Assembly: GCA_028751875.1 (NCBI GenBank)
Contig: CM054158.1
Coordinates: 12,420,465-12,484,464 of the forward strand
Direction: 5' to 3'
Origin: Rapana venosa
Lineage: Eukaryota > Mollusca > Gastropoda > Neogastropoda > Muricidae
Length of the DNA stretch: 64,000 nt
Shown: positions 1-11,800 of the stretch, in pieces
Numbering within the stretch: the first letter of the stretch is position 1
Layout of the letters: every line of letters starts with the position of its first letter
Translations under genes and position numbers: made by a program
The notes under the pieces: model-generated
What the model saw: the letters and a program-made list of their open reading frames with translations, nothing else
Database searches by the model: none
What the model was told of the DNA's origin: nothing

Positions 1-791
1 AGATGCACTTATTAACTGGATGCACACACACATATGGTATATGCAGACTGTTTTAGTTGAAATTATTCCGTTTTTTTTCTCTTTTTAAAGTGTCCTTATT
101 TTTATACTGGTAAGGTGGTTTGTGTTATGGATGATTTTATACATCGATTTTCATGTTTTGTTGCATTTTGCTTTTGTTGTGGGCGTTTTTCTCAGATATG
201 TCGTCTGACCTAGTATAGCCTTCATGGTTAGGTTGGCGTTAAATAGTAGTTTTAGTAGTAACTGGGTGGAAAGAGGGTAGTATTGTTGTATGATCATATT
301 TCAGCAGTTAAAGCTTAGTGGAGATCTTTTTAACATTTTTTATTGTTGGTGGGTTTTTTTGTGTGGGTGTTGTTGGGTTTTTATTATTGTTGTTTAAGGG
401 TGGGGGGGGGGGGGGGTTCTAGTTTTTTGTGTTGGAATTTTTTGGTATGAAGTGCATATTTATTGAGTTTTCTTTCTTTTCATTAAAGGAATGTGGTTTT
501 AATCAATACGAAGGGTTAAGATTTTGGCAGTAACATTTGCGTTCCCATTTCCCCCAGCATACCTTTTGGCAAGCTTGTTTCAGTGTCACCTGCACTTCTA
601 GAATGTGTGTTTGTGGTGTTTTGTTGGGTTGGGGTTTTTTTGTGGGGTGGGGTGGGGGGGGTGATTAAATAATATGACATGACCACTCTGTTTTTCTGTT
701 CTATGTTGTACTATATTATACTCATGGAATATTTAAGTCAAAAGTGATCATGGTGTTTTCTTCACACTTGGTATTCTTCACACTTGCTATG

Positions 792-861
<70 letters not shown>

Positions 862-1650
862 TTTGGTTCTGTATCATCTAAAACTTAATTGGTTTATTTT
901 GACTGCTGCAATGGTATGGATGGAACACAGAAGACTGACAAATTTTTGTACACTTTTACCTTTTACTTTTGGAAAGAGCGGAATGTGCTTAAGTCATGTT
1001 TTAAAGTTGAATGAAATTGCTGCTTGGAGGGGATGTTAATCTCAACCAAATCGTGATCTTTTCTCCCATTTTCACTCCAAATGTTTGAGTATCGTACCAT
1101 CGTTGTCTTGAAAGTGAGATCAAAGGTGGTTAGTCTGTGTTGTCTTGGTAGGTAAACTGAAAAGGTTCATCTTTCCCGGGTCTTCGTAATCATACTGAAA
1201 TGGGAAATCTATTTCGTGAAGTTGTGAGATGGTTTTATCATGAGTTTTCTGGAACATGTTTTAACTGTGTTTTGTAGACTCGGCATTTCTGGTTCCTCCC
1301 TCATCCTTACCTCCCCCTCCCCCCCTTCCTTTTTTTTTTTTTTTTTTTTTTTTAAAAGAGATCTTTGAACAATAAATGTTTAAATTAGGGTTTTTAGCTT
1401 GAGCTGCTTTGTGCTTGCAAATTTTTACTTCCCTCATTGTGGATGGATTGTTTGTACTGTATGCTTCTGTTTACATGTGTTACCCATTTTTCTTTCTTCT
1501 TTTTTTTTTTTTTTTTTTTTTTTTTTTAGGTAGTTGGATTAGAAGGCAGATTGTACTTTTTTTGCCCCATTTCTGTTTGTCATTACCACTAATGAAGTGA
1601 TTTTTATGTGTCTTTTTTATATAAAAAAGAATAAACTTTGTTCAGACCTC
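1..1650 (+). other. T-rich intergenic or upstream-gene 3' UTR
   Basis: No credible coding exon. The plus strand is T/G-rich with a 15-G tract at 402-416 and long T tracts. AATAAA at 1630-1635 is followed by TTTGTTCAG and a GT-rich stretch, the form of a cleavage/polyadenylation site. It may therefore be the 3' end of a plus-strand gene lying to the left. Confidence 0.3.
785..856. repeat. (CT)n microsatellite
   Basis: Near-perfect CT dinucleotide tract of about 70 bp with one interruption. Confidence 0.95.
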
Positions 1651-2479
1651 ACTTTTTGTGTTGTGATTTTTTAATGAACGTATGTATCCTTTGTGGGAGT
1701 GTTTGTGGTAGTTTCGTAAACTACACTGTAGCAGTTGTTAGTGACCAGGCAAATTGTGTTTGATCTTAGAGTTCTAACTAAGGTCATTACATTTCTCTCT
1801 CTCTCTCTCACACACACACACGATTCACAAGATAAAACGTTCTGTTAAAGATTTTAAAAGAATCGCACCACTTTCACTGTTTTAATAAAGGTAGCTGTGC
1901 TGTTGACTATATCTGGCTGCTAAGCTGTGATGTTAGCAGTCACTTGAAGAAAATTGTTCCAAGCACCTGTTACCCAAACACGTTAAAATATTCATACTTT
2001 TTTTGTAAAACAGCTTTGAAGTTGATCTTTTTCAGTTTCAAAATTTGTCAGTAAATTTCCAAAAGTAGACGGGCCAAAAAGACACAAGAGGGTGACAGTC
2101 GCACACACACAAATCTTGCTGTTGGTGAACCTTGGAGCTCTAGCCCAGGAATTAAAAAAATCTGAATGATACAAGAAACAAATTTTGCCTTTTTAAAAAA
2201 ACAACAAAACAAAACAAGACAAATCAACAAAACATGCCAGTTACAAAACTCAATGCACGGACCTTCTAAGAGCTATCTGGACACAACAAAACGCAGCATA
2301 TTGTTGATCCATAAACATACCAACACACACACACACACACTAGCAGACAGCAGGCTCTTTGGAAGTCGTATAATCTGTCCTTAAAAAAAAAAAAAAAGAC
2401 CTAGGCTCTAGCACTCTTTTCACAGTTGCTTCAACAAGATAACATAAACAAACATCAACAAGAAACATGAACAGTAAAA

Positions 2480-3062
2480 AATAAAAAAAATTTTTAAGAC
2501 ATCTCTGCTCTGGGGTCATAGGAACACTGCAGTGACGAACGTTTCGCCAGTTGGCTCCATTTGCGGCGGTTGTGGGCAAGTGCCTGGGTTGTGGAGACGC
2601 TCTTTCTGGTCCATTCAGTGATGTCTGCCCATTTCTTCTTTGGCCTGCCTTGCCTTTTCTTCTCCTGCACTGTTCCTTGCAGTATGGTCTTGGAGAGCCC
2701 ATCTGATCTTGTCACATTTCCATACCATCTGAGCTTTAGTTTCCCTGTTTGGGCAAGTGTTCTGATGTTCCATGTTGCCGTGGTTACATATTTGCACAGA
2801 TTTGAATTCCACCAGTAGCATACTTTTCACTTCTGCCCTGATGGGAGACAAGGTGCGGTCCTTGTTGACCCGGGCGATACCGATCCGGTATGGTGATTGG
2901 TATTTTGTTCTTGACATACAGTGTGTCTGGGGCAAATACAGCCAGGCGGAGCCTGTCCCTCTCCTGACTTTTTTTTTTGGGGGGGGAGGGGTTGGCTCCC
3001 CTACATGGAACAGGTAGTGCTGGTTTACATGGCTACCAGTAGCAGGGGATCCCTCCTGACCT
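2480..3062 (-). mobile_element. Internally deleted RTE-type retroelement
   Basis: The minus strand encodes the C-terminal tail of an RTE polyprotein (VTRSDGLSKTILQGT, then RPKKKW and ITEW, and a segment like ALAHNRRKW) ending at 2494. Reading upstream in the same frame, RWYGN is directly preceded by ATWNIRTLAQTGKLKL. The first part of that is the start of the APE-type endonuclease domain. Almost the whole endonuclease and reverse transcriptase are missing at an in-frame junction near 2733. The upstream part to about 3060 looks like 5' leader. This is a nonautonomous derivative built from both ends of the parent, like the Bov-A type SINEs derived from BovB. Confidence 0.65.
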
Positions 3063-3085
3063 GACCACAAAAAAAAGTACACAAA

Positions 3086-3480
3086 TCAAAAAAGAAAACA
3101 AAAAAAACAATCTCCAGATATTACAAAATAATGTATGCACTCAAAATTTACTTGTTTCTTTCTATTCTCCTTGGCTAGAGCTCCAAGGTGTGCGAATTGT
3201 GAGATACTGCGTACGCGACCGTTATTACCCACAATTAAGGTAGCGTTTTCGGGAATGGTATTCAAACATGATGCCTGTGTGCATGCATTTGAAAAAAATG
3301 CCATCCTTTCATGCTGGCTCGAAATGGCTTATTCTTCCAAAACGTGTAATATGTTCTGTGTGCAAATATTTGCACACCGGGCCTCAATTTATAGTCTCAT
3401 TGGAAGGACTTCAAATTTTAATCATCATCATCATCATCATCTGATGATGATGATGAAAATCCAATTCACAATACCTGTGA
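3086..3480 (-). mobile_element. SINE remnant, family A tail and body
   Basis: Contains the reverse complement of the tail block (GGCTAGAGCTCCAAGGTG at 3172) and of the family A body (TGGCTCGAAATGGCTTATTCTTCC at about 3313, a diverged form of the GGAAGAGTAGGCCA block). Broken by a (ATC)n/(TGA)n tract at 3422-3457. Confidence 0.5.
3422..3457. repeat. (ATC)n joined to (TGA)n, self-complementary
   Basis: About seven ATC units run directly into five TGA units, so the two halves can pair as a hairpin. Confidence 0.8.
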
Positions 3481-4018
3481 GAAATAAATATGAAAAGAAT
3501 GCTGCAGGTTTGCATCCATTTATTGATATTTGTTTGTATAATATGGACCAAGGGGAAAAACAGAAGTCAATTTATGTGCACACAGAGAGTTTGAGTTATC
3601 TGTCACATGCATGTCAACACATGTAGCCTACTCGCTGTTTGTGTTAGTGTGTGTGAGAGAGATCATTCAGAACATACACTCTTTCTCTCAGCTCATTCCA
3701 TTTCATGTTATTTACCCAACAGCTCCACCGGCCATCCCACGAAAGCCATATCAGGACCTTCGCCTCCATCTGTTTCAGCGGCTCCAGTAACATTTATTTC
3801 AAATTTAAAATCAACATCTTAAAATCCCTTCAAATATCTGACAACATCGCCCTAAAAAACCACCCCAAAACAAAACACAAAGAACACATTAAATGACAAA
3901 GCACTAAATATTTTCTTCCCGAAGGCCAATAAAACCAGGCCTTGTCGAGGATACGGGCTATTCTGCTTTATTTTTTGCCCCCAGGTTACAAACAAACAAA
4001 CAAAAGCATTAAAAAAAA

Positions 4019-4098
4019 AGATGGCAATCACTTCAAAGTGATAAAAATATATAAGTAAAGATGGCAATCACTTAAAAGTGATAAAAATATATAAGGTA
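4019..4098. repeat. 40-bp tandem duplication
   Basis: The unit beginning GATGGCAATCACTT and ending ATATATAAG occurs twice head to tail with one or two differences. Each unit holds a small TCACTT/AAGTGA palindrome. Confidence 0.85.
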
Positions 4099-4254
4099 AT
4101 TACCCTATCAGCAAATAACACGGCAGAATAGATAATCTGTACCCATTCCAATGTGTATAATATCACTGCCTTGTCGCCAGACCAAAACAACAGGGGCAAA
4201 ATGTTTAATGACTAAAAAGGAGAAAAAAAAAGGAAAAAGTTGTCACCTTTCCTG

Positions 4255-4445
4255 AGAAGAGGCAAGAAAACGGACTGGGAAGGCAGAAAATGAGCAAGAT
4301 TGGAGTAGAAACGCAATGTGGGGGAAAAGGCAGAAACAAACAAAGAAAAAAGTGATAAAAGGAGGAAATTTGTAGCACAAAAAGTGTAGAAAGTGGTGAA
4401 GTTAGCTTTAACTAGAGAGCCGCTGGCATCCCCAGGGGGGAGCAC
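4255..4445. repeat. Interspersed repeat F, copy 1
   Basis: Shares GACTGGGAAGGCAGAAA, ATGAGCAAGA and a trailing AGAGCCGCTGGCATCCC-like block with 31685-31850. No coding potential or structure is recognised. Confidence 0.55.
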
Positions 4446-4499
4446 TCCATCTTTATCTCACTCACCACATTGGGTGATATTTTTGTTTTCATTCCAAGG

Positions 4500-4560
4500 T
4501 TAAGGTTCTGAGATTCACCAATGGTGAGATTTTGCGTATGCTGCCGTTTGTGTACCATCA
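4500..4560 (-). mobile_element. SINE tail fragment
   Basis: Reverse complement of the shared SINE tail: GATTCACCAATGGTGAGA followed by TTTTGCGTATGC. Confidence 0.55.
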
Positions 4561-4582
4561 GGGAAGCCGCATTCCGGCTTCG

Positions 4583-4910
4583 GGGGATGGGATAGTCTAG
4601 TGGTTAGAGCGCTGTGCGTTGTGGTGGCAATTTGACGGTTCAAGCCCGGGTTCCAGCCAACACCAAGACGCCCGTTCAAGGGAGTTGTCTCCCTGGAGTT
4701 AACACTAGCCTAGTGCCGACTCAATTACCCCCCTCCCCAAAGTTCTTCAGATGAGATAATAAACCATGGTCCCGTGTGTGAATGCACGCAGAACATCTAG
4801 TCCACACGTTAAAACCTGTTCCGCCTTTCGGAAGAGTAGGCCATTGTGTGCCAGTAGGAACGGATGACAACAGTTATAAAACTGCATGCAATGGGGGACT
4901 AGGTGTAAAA
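4583..4910 (+). mobile_element. tRNA-derived SINE, family A
   Basis: tRNA-like pol III promoter: A box in GATAGTCTAGTGGTTAGAGC, B box GGTTCAAGCCC about 30 bp later. Then the family body with GGAGTTAACA, CCGACTC, CAGATGAGA, CGCAGAACATCT and GGAAGAGTAGGCCA. Other copies are at 8326, 19853, 22614 and 35473. Confidence 0.85.
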
Positions 4911-5346
4911 TATTTTTAAAAAAGCACACAAGTGCTTATTCTAGGATCCTCGAAAGAAAAAAAAAATTAAAGCAACTCCTGGCAGGCCAGTTGTTAAACA
5001 AATGACCATGACATTAGCACACACACTGCAAGAGAGTTTTGCTCTGTAATTGAGAAGCTCATAAATTTGTATGAATACAATCATCCCCTGAATCACATTT
5101 CCAGACAGAGCAAAACCATTCTGAACTAGGGGGCCTATGTAGGCGTTTACACCTTGCATTTGTTAACTATAGACAAGGCTTAATTAATTAATCAATGAAT
5201 GAATGGGGGAGGGGGGGAGGGGGCGTGGTCTCTAAATCACAATTCAAGACATAGCAACAGTATTCTAATCTATGTAAGGTTTGACACCTATCTTAATTAG
5301 TGACAAAGCTTGATGAATTAATTGATCGTAAACATAAACAACTGAT

Positions 5347-5485
5347 CGTGTGTGTGTGCGCGCGCACGCGTGTGTGTGTGTGTGCGTGCGCGCGTGCGTG
5401 TGTGTGTGCGCGCGTGCGTGTGTGTGTGCGTGCGTGTGCCTGCCATGTGTGCGCGCATGTGTTTCCCATAAATCCTCAATAATAC

Positions 5486-5518
<33 letters not shown>
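5347..5518. repeat. (TG/CG)n and (CA)n microsatellites
   Basis: Alternating TG with CG interruptions at 5347-5445, then pure CA at 5488-5518. Alternating purine-pyrimidine DNA of this kind can form Z-DNA. Confidence 0.9.
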
Positions 5519-5520
<2 letters not shown>

Positions 5521-5639
5521 TAATTCCACATATGCATATGTTATTGGCTTTTTGTTTGATTTGTATAGTTTACCATAGATTAGGTTTTTTATTCTATGTC
5601 TGCATATACATTATCTTTTTTTTCTCCCTTTTTTTTCTT

Positions 5640-5752
5640 TCTTTAGATAGATGGCTTGATGAAAAAAAGCAAATGCACTGCTTATTCAATGTACCATCTG
5701 AAAATAAAAGTTTGACTTTGACTTTGACTTTGACACACACACACACACACTA
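5640..5752 (+). mobile_element. LINE 3' tail with (TTTGAC)n
   Basis: AATAAA at 5703-5708 is followed at once by about four TTTGAC units (5711-5734) and a CA microsatellite. A poly(A)-signal-like hexamer plus a short tandem tail is the usual 3' end of many CR1/L2/RTE-type elements. The body upstream is too short to classify. Confidence 0.5.
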
Positions 5753-6049
5753 CTGCAGCAAGCAGGACTGACAGGAAGACTCGTCAATGTACGCTGACAC
5801 TATAAATAACCACTGTCTCCCCGACCTACCCAATGCTAAAGTGGCATTGTTCTGTCGCTAAAATTTCCTCTTAGAAAAAGCTTCTTCAAACCCACAGAGA
5901 CTTTTGTTGTGAGATCAACATTCAATAAGACAAGTAATTATGCGATTGTTTTGTGTCGATGCACAGATGTCCCGACGAGTCGGAAAAATTGGGTGTTTTC
6001 CAAAAGTATATTTAGTAACAATTTTTATCCAATCAAATCAGAGAATCTT

Positions 6050-6218
6050 ATCCGTCGCAAGAGCGCGCAATCTAAATATTCCCAAGCGCCATCTTCGCCA
6101 GAGAGAGTGCAAAACAGAAACCAATAGCCCAACGGTAAAGTAAGCAAACAAGAGAATCGGATGTTCAGCGCTTTCAATTGTGTGATGGAAGGGCCAGTGA
6201 AAATTGCAGTCACTGACA
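6050..6218 (+). promoter_or_regulatory. Probable Myb promoter / 5' UTR
   Basis: Low-repeat, CpG-containing stretch directly upstream of exon 1a. It holds GCGCCATCTT (6087-6096, YY1-like core), CCAAT (6121-6125) and CAACGG (6130-6135), which fits the Myb recognition element YAACNG. No TATA box is obvious. The motif matches are short, so the assignment rests mainly on position. Confidence 0.4.
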
Positions 6219-6241
6219 ATGAGTGACTCAGAGTCGGAAAA
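6219..6241 (+). CDS. Myb: Myb alternative first coding exon (1a)
   Basis: ATG at 6219 encodes MSDSESE and leaves two bases (AA) before a strong donor GTGAGT at 6242. Joined to exon 2 at 11093 it reads K-S-D-G-R in the same phase as the exon at 7279, giving a 705-residue product. The short acidic start resembles the acidic N-termini of vertebrate A- and B-Myb. CCAAT and GCGCCATCTT motifs lie just upstream. No transcript evidence is available. It could be the main start, an alternative one, or chance. Confidence 0.6.
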
Positions 6242-7278
6242 GTGAGTATCCAAATTTTTTTCCCTGCCTGTTCAGCGCCAAAACACCGTCTCACCTTCAG
6301 GCACCTCACTCCCGAGGTGGTAGGCCTACACTCGTTTGCGTTGTCAGCACATCTAATCGATTCCGCTGATATACTGCATTTCATTGTTTTATCAGAGGTT
6401 AGAGGCTTATAATCAGAACATGTCGGTTACTTTGCCTAACGATTTGATTATGATAACTGTGCAAACTTACGGACGAACATAAAGTATCACATCTAAGCCT
6501 GCTGTAGCTATAGTCAGGATCAGTCTTGTAGCTTAGGCCCCATAGTCTAGCAAAGGTGACGATCGGCCTCTTCATCCCGCTCCCGAAATAAAAAATCTCC
6601 CTAGGCCTAAATCATGAAACAGCTTCATATTTTTACACCCATTTGACGTGGCGACTGGTAAGGGGTTCGCTCTTGAACCATTTTATCGAAGAAAGTAGGT
6701 ATGAAAAAAAAGCCCCCCCCAAAAAGCAATACATTATACCAATATTTTTAAACCAAACTTTACGTTTATCTTCACAGTCGATTTTGGGAAATGGGTTTGT
6801 GCACTGCTGACATGGGGTTTGTTTTCAAGACTAAAAGTTACATTTTGTTTCTACGAAAAATAAATGCTTATTGGGGTAGGCCTACTGTCAGATACTCTTC
6901 ATTCAGATGACTGTTTCTGAGCAGCAACGGTCAGCCGTTTTAGCCTAATTTTTGCCAGTAGACTTGGAGAAACGCGTTTTTCGATCGTGCTTGATGATTA
7001 TCAGTAGGTTTGTCCGAAACTATCCTTAGTCAAATGCTTGCGCGTGCTTCTGCAATGAAGTGCGTTCAACGTTCTCTAACGTCAACGTGCGCGTGTGAAA
7101 ACTGCGTCATAACCTGTTGATATGACGATATTAACAGCGCTTATAAATGACGTTATCTAGTTTTACGAGGAGGCAGTTACAATCCAGATAGGGAGCCATC
7201 TTGCTGATACAGATAATTATCTTGGTAACAGTCAAGGTTAAAGCTGATTTGCAAAGGTTATTTTCACGAAAAGTTAAC
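6242..7278 (+). other. Intron 1a / upstream flank of exon 1b
   Basis: Low in repeats compared with the rest of the window. CRE-like TGACGTTA at 7148 and GCCATCTTG at about 7194 lie close to exon 1b and could mark a second promoter. No ORF of note. Confidence 0.3.
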
Positions 7279-7325
7279 ATGATTCCAGTGCCATACTCGT
7301 ATGGGTACATTCCAAAGCCATACAG
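7279..7325 (+). CDS. Myb: Myb first coding exon (1b)
   Basis: ATG at 7279 encodes MIPVPYSYGYIPKPY and ends AG before GTAAAG. The phase-2 junction to 11093 makes Arg16. The peptide is rich in Tyr and Pro and unlike known Myb N-termini, so it may be an alternative to the exon at 6219. A CRE-like TGACGTTA at 7148 and a GCCATCTTG motif near 7194 lie upstream. Confidence 0.6.
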
Positions 7326-8812
7326 GTAAAGTTGAAGTCTTTATCAATGAACATTTTTTGTTGGTTGACCTGGAAGAAACGAGGGTTATGGTTGGGGCTG
7401 CTGGTGCTCAGCAGTAGACTGCTACAAGTGTTACTCTTAATCAAGTTACTGTTACTGTGTTAGTACTTGTACCCCCAGGGGAAGTACTGCAGGAAGAAAA
7501 ACAAAAAGAACTGGAATGAGAAGGGTTTGCACTCAGTGATCCCTTAGACTTTTACTAGTTTTAGTAGTTGAGTATTCATCCTTGGGGTTTACTATGATTC
7601 TAAGTGATTGTATTTGGTTTATGAGTTGTGTGCCCATGTGGCATGTTTCTTTACTGATCTTTCAGAATTACTCAATGAAGCCAAGTTAAACTTTCAAAGT
7701 TTCATTAGCCAAGTTAAACTATTAGCTTGGACACAGAGAATTGTTATATTTGATAAAGCATCAATCTTGTGTAAGAAGTAAAAGTGAAGCATAGCTAACT
7801 TTTGTGATACTGTTTATCTAGATCAGCTTATAATTATTTTTAGATTCTACAGGTTTTTGTCAACTGATATAATTTTTTATTTGTATATGTTGCTGTGAAT
7901 TTGTAAAAAAAAGTTCATGCATTGTCGATTTTGTAAAATATGACAGTTAACTTTAAAACAATGAAAGTATAGGATGGAGCCTTGGAGGATTGAAAAAAGA
8001 ACAGATAAGACCAACACAGAAAAGTGAAGACTTATAGTATAACTATAAGGTGATCATATTGAAAAACAGGTTATACAATGATAAAATCAAAACCATTGTG
8101 ATTGTCTATCTAATCTGTTCTCATTTCTATGCTTCCTGACTGGGTGGGAAGTGAAGTACCTGTGCTCAGTAATTTAGCCGATCTACCCGCTGGCCTCAGC
8201 TGACACATTCTGACTTGAGAGCAGCTCATTTCTGTGTACAGGTTGCATGCTGGTATTTTCATGTTTCTGTAATCCATGGTTTTCTCCTGTGAATTTGCAG
8301 GTCTGCCTGCTGGTCTGCATGAAGAAAACCTTGGGCACACATTAAAACCTTGTTCCACCATTTGTAAGAGTAGGCCATTTCATGCCAGTAGGAATGGAAT
8401 GGATGACAAAATTTTAAAAAAATGAATGCACAGGTGTTGTGTTCAGACACCATTACTGAAGTCAGAATGTGGCTACCTAAATCTAGTAAATCACTAAATG
8501 GTGGGGGAGGGGGAGAAAGGTCACATTTGCAAACATCTCACCATTGGTGAATCTTGGAGCTCTAGCAGAGGAACAACACACACACACACACACATGTGCA
8601 TGCAACATGCACACACACACAGTGACACATGCCCACACATATGCACACATGCAACATGCACTTGCACACACACACACACACCATACACAGTGATGATACT
8701 CACAACACACACACACATGTGCATGCAACATGCACACACACAGTGACACGTCCACACATGTGCACACTTGCAACATGCACTTGCACACACACACCATACA
8801 CAGTGATGATAC

Positions 8813-8872
<60 letters not shown>

Positions 8873-11800
8873 GACAATCTGAGAGCAAGAAGATAGACGG
8901 GTGAAAAGGCGCCACCCTTTTTTTTTTTTTTTTTTTGTCTGCAACTGTGTGTGTTTCCCTATCAGAGTGGCTTTTTTCTACGTTATTTTGCCAGGGACAA
9001 TTCTCTTGTTGCCATGGGTTCTTTTATGTGTGTAACACACGGGACCTTGGTTTATTGTATCATCTGAAAGACTAGCACCCAGACCACCACTCATGGTCTA
9101 AAGAATGGGGGAAAAGTTTCGGGTCGAAACAAGATTCGAACCACCGCACACTTCCAACCCGGACTTTTCGCTTTCTAGGCAGGCACGTTACCTCTAGATC
9201 ACCATGTCTTAGTTTCAACACCTTTCAAGTACCATTTGACTTTATTTTTGGTATGCGTTGATAGCCTTTGTAGATTGCACTGTGAAGCACACCATAATGA
9301 ATATTTTGATGAGATTGCCAAATCTTATCCAAATTACAATGGCTGTTGTGTTGTTTGTGTATGTATGTGTGCGTTCATGTGCTTATGCACACATTTGCTT
9401 GTGAACTGGAATACATGTACAAGGATTGCCAATTGAAAAAGGAAGAGTGAATGGCATTCAACGCGAAAATCGTCTTTGTAAACAATGTAACATGAAAACG
9501 ATAGGAGATGAATTTCACTTTATGATGGAATGTCCAAAGTTTTCTGAGCTTCGGAAGAATGCCATACCTCGTGAATATCTATATCAAGATCCATGTTGAC
9601 ATTTTGTAATTTGTTCTCTTCTGACAAAAAGATTTGGTTAAAACTTAGCAAATTGACCAGCTGCCATGGCGCAGTGGTTAGCGCCTTGGGTTATGGACTG
9701 GAAGATCGTGGGTTCGCTTCCCATAAGAGTCGTAGGGATTTTTCAGGACTCCGGCCGGCTCCTACTCAGTGTGAATGTGCTGTGGGCTCAGTGGGAAGAC
9801 TGGGACCACACAGTTGAGCTTCATCCACTTAACGGATGCGAGTTTAAGTGTTGCTCAAATTACCTGACCAACACTGCAGGTGTCTGTATCTGAGTATCTC
9901 TCGGGCCTGGTTGACGCAGGAATATATTATGATAGTAAGCATAGAGTACAACCCTGTCAAGTAGTCTTAAAGCGTATGCACTTCCACAGCAGCATCATTA
10001 TGTCATCCTCATTGTCATTGATCTTCATGCAATTTAAAAAAAAAAAAAGCCTCTGATTCGGTGGTTCCAGTTGCTCTGGTCTCATGGTGAGCTCAGATTC
10101 AGTCTGCCCATACACTTCTGTGCCTGTGGTGAATTTGTGTCAAAGCCTTTGGGGTTGGAGGTTCGCGGGGGATGGTTGTTGGAGGGACGTTGTGGTGGTT
10201 GCCACGTCGGGTGGGCAACACAATCTGGCTCCTCAACTGAGCTAATAGTAATATTGTCGTTAGTAGGGGGCTTAGTAGGTGGTGTCCTGCGTATGTTAGC
10301 TCAGAGCAGGCACTACTGAACACCACCAAAGTGACCCAGCAGCAGTGCAGGGCCCCTCTGGCTGGTGGCCCCACGGCGGCCTGATAGTGATGGGCTCCCT
10401 GTGGACTTCCGACCCTGGGGATGACTTAACAAATCTGGGTGTGGCTGTGGTGGGGAGATTGAAATGAGTGGTGTGGGAACAGCAGGACGGGGGACATCAC
10501 GGAAGATGAGGAAGCCAAAAAAACAACAAAAACTTAGCAAATTTATATATGAGTAAAGTTGCATTCAACATTGATGAAAAAGTTGACCATATTTCTATTT
10601 TGGTCAAATTCAGTGTTGTAAACGTATTTTGTTATGCAAATTACATGTTACAGTTGATTTTGTTTACTGAAATCCTCCATGCCCCATGAATGGTCAAAGG
10701 CGAATTAAGTTTATTATATCGTGAATCTTGATGTCTTCAGCCAAAAAGGCAAAAGGAAAAGAAACTGGAAAAGTACACAGAGAAAGCTTTGTTTTGAATT
10801 TGTGCTGTATAAATGCTCTCTATCATTATTATTAGTTATAATAATTATTACTGTCATTATTATGGTTATTAAAATACGTTGGCGTGGCTTTAAGAATGGA
10901 AACTTTGAAAGTGAAATACAAATAGTAAATAATAATAATAATATGAATTAATATTACCTCACTGTGTTTTACACCATTCCTAACTGTCGAGATTTTTCCA
11001 TGTTTAACTGCACAATGAAGACATTATCAATTGTATCTTGTTTTCTTGTGCTGATCTCTGAAGAATGGGTCCAACATTTGAATTTGATGCAGATCGGATG
11101 GAAGGGTGTACTGCAGTAGCGACGAGGAAACTGATGATGCGGAGCCACTGGATCATGACTACAACTTGCCACAGGTGAAGGGCAAGAAGGTTGTCAATCG
11201 TGGCAAGTGGACAAAAGAGGAGGTGATTTTTAAACCACCCTCCCCTGACCCACCATTTAGTTTGTACCTTTTTTTTTTTTTGGTGTTGATTTGGTGATTG
11301 TGTTTATGCAGTAGGAGCAAATTTGCTTTGATAAATGTTAGGTTGACTAATAATAACAAGCATACATACATGGAAAGAGAACTATCAAGAATTCAGCTCT
11401 CTATTTAAAAAAAAAATTATTTGATTTTCTATGTTAAACATACAGAAAGAAAAACAAAAAAGAATTTTATAATCAGTTGAGACTTCGTATAGCCTTAAGT
11501 TAAGGTTTATTTTTTGTTTCAAATCGGTTATGACATAATTTATGCACATGCATCTATTGGGGAATTTTAATCTTATGTTTATACACATGTGTACACTCAC
11601 TCATAAGGGAACGGGATAGCTCAGTGGTCGGAGCACTCGCTTTCCCCCAGCCAAGTTAAGCAGCGTCGAGCGTGCTTACCAGTTGGATGGGTGACCGTTT
11701 GCGCGCCTTGGCTTCAGTACAGTTCCCCCAGTTCACCCAGCTGTAAATGGGTACCTGCCCTCTTTAGGGTCAGGGAAGGTAAAGCAGCGAGGGAGAGGAG

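Noticed and set aside
3424..3457. Possible CRISPR-like or direct-repeat array
   Set aside because: Simple ATC/TGA trinucleotide tract in a eukaryotic genome, with no spacers.
4583..4660. Functional tRNA gene
   Set aside because: A and B boxes are present, but no cloverleaf acceptor stem closes, and the sequence continues into a repeated SINE body seen elsewhere in the window.
5265..5516. His/Thr/Ala-rich ORF on the minus strand
   Set aside because: Encoded by (CA)n/(TG)n repeats, no domain.
8483..8944. Cys/Val-rich and His/Thr-rich ORFs
   Set aside because: Translations of CA/GT microsatellite sequence in successive frames.
11640..11700. Genuine 5S rRNA gene
   Set aside because: Only the internal-promoter part resembles 5S rRNA. 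The 5' and 3' portions are missing and a repeat body follows.
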